Of a stretch of DNA of 5,671 nucleotides, positions 5,563-5,671 are shown one piece after another. The stretch lies in NCBI GenBank assembly GCA_964646225.1, contig CAZYAD010000064.1:1-5671 (forward strand). The letters are read 5' to 3'. Below the pieces are notes generated by a model that was not told where the DNA came from, made no database searches, and was given only the letters and a program-made list of their open reading frames with translations. Both the position numbers and the translations under genes were made by a program. How positions within the stretch are numbered: the first letter of the stretch is position 1; each line of letters opens with the position of its first letter. The DNA is from UBA4644 sp964646225. GTDB lineage: Bacteria; Bacillota; Clostridia; Oscillospirales; Butyricicoccaceae.

Positions 5563-5671
5563 CGCTTTGCACCGGTGCCGCGTGCACAGCGGGAGGACCG
5601 GCGTGATTTTTGCTGCATTTTTCACGGAAAAAGCGGAAAATGATGCGAAACAGCGTCAAAACAGCAAATCC
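5563..5671. other. Right-edge intergenic segment, no assignable gene
   Basis: No reading frame here has coding support. A rightward ATG pair at 5640-5645 has no good RBS. On the minus strand two frames entering from the right stop at 5656-5658 and 5622-5624, and either could be the tail of a convergent gene, but too few codons are visible to judge. A short hairpin (TTTTTC 5618-5623, GAAAAA 5627-5632) and the palindrome GCACCGGTGC (5569-5578) are present without clear meaning. Confidence 0.4.

Noticed and set aside
5569..5578. Palindrome GCACCGGTGC
   Set aside because: A single 10-bp GC-rich palindrome just past a terminator, with no second copy seen and no promoter near it; likely chance.
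5640..5671. Start of a rightward gene at ATG 5640 or 5643
   Set aside because: No proper Shine-Dalgarno sequence and fewer than eleven codons visible, so it cannot be distinguished from chance.

Overview
The window is a stretch of ordinary chromosome from what looks like an endospore-forming, GC-rich member of the Clostridia. A gut Oscillospirales/Ruminococcaceae-type bacterium is my best guess. The evidence is a spoIVB gene with a sigma-G-like promoter, strong Gram-positive ribosome binding sites (AAAGGAGG, GAGGTGA, GAAGGAG), a PepV-type M20 dipeptidase, a glutamine-dependent NadE, and AT-rich intergenic gaps between GC-rich genes. The lineage is inferred from gene content only.

Layout. Positions 1-1037 (minus strand) hold most of spoIVB, the sporulation signalling serine protease; its C-terminus runs off the left edge. 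A 149-base gap (1038-1186) carries its RBS, a sigma-G-like promoter and a small tandem repeat. Positions 1187-3094 (minus strand) hold a complete nadE, glutamine-dependent NAD+ synthetase. The 135-base gap 3095-3229 is a divergent promoter region: a TATAAT-containing promoter faces nadE, a weaker candidate faces right, and a perfect 8-bp inverted repeat lies across both -35 regions. Positions 3230-4102 (plus strand) hold a radical SAM protein of the pyruvate formate-lyase-activase-like COG1313 family. Four bases later, 4107-5510 (plus strand) hold a PepV/Sapep dipeptidase. A perfect 12-bp hairpin at 5534-5562 closes this two-gene operon. The last ~110 bases show no assignable gene.

How the genes work together. 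The two minus-strand genes are unrelated in function: NAD+ biosynthesis, and forespore-to-mother-cell signalling that leads to sigma-K activation. spoIVB appears to have its own sporulation promoter. The plus-strand pair is tightly spaced, with the downstream RBS inside the upstream gene, so co-transcription and perhaps translational coupling are likely. Why a radical SAM enzyme would be co-expressed with a dipeptidase cannot be told from sequence.

I found no mobile element, CRISPR array, RNA gene, toxin-antitoxin or defence system, and no convincing undescribed system. The points most worth checking are the operator-like inverted repeat, the function of the orphan radical SAM protein, and the CxxC motif in the SpoIVB PDZ domain.
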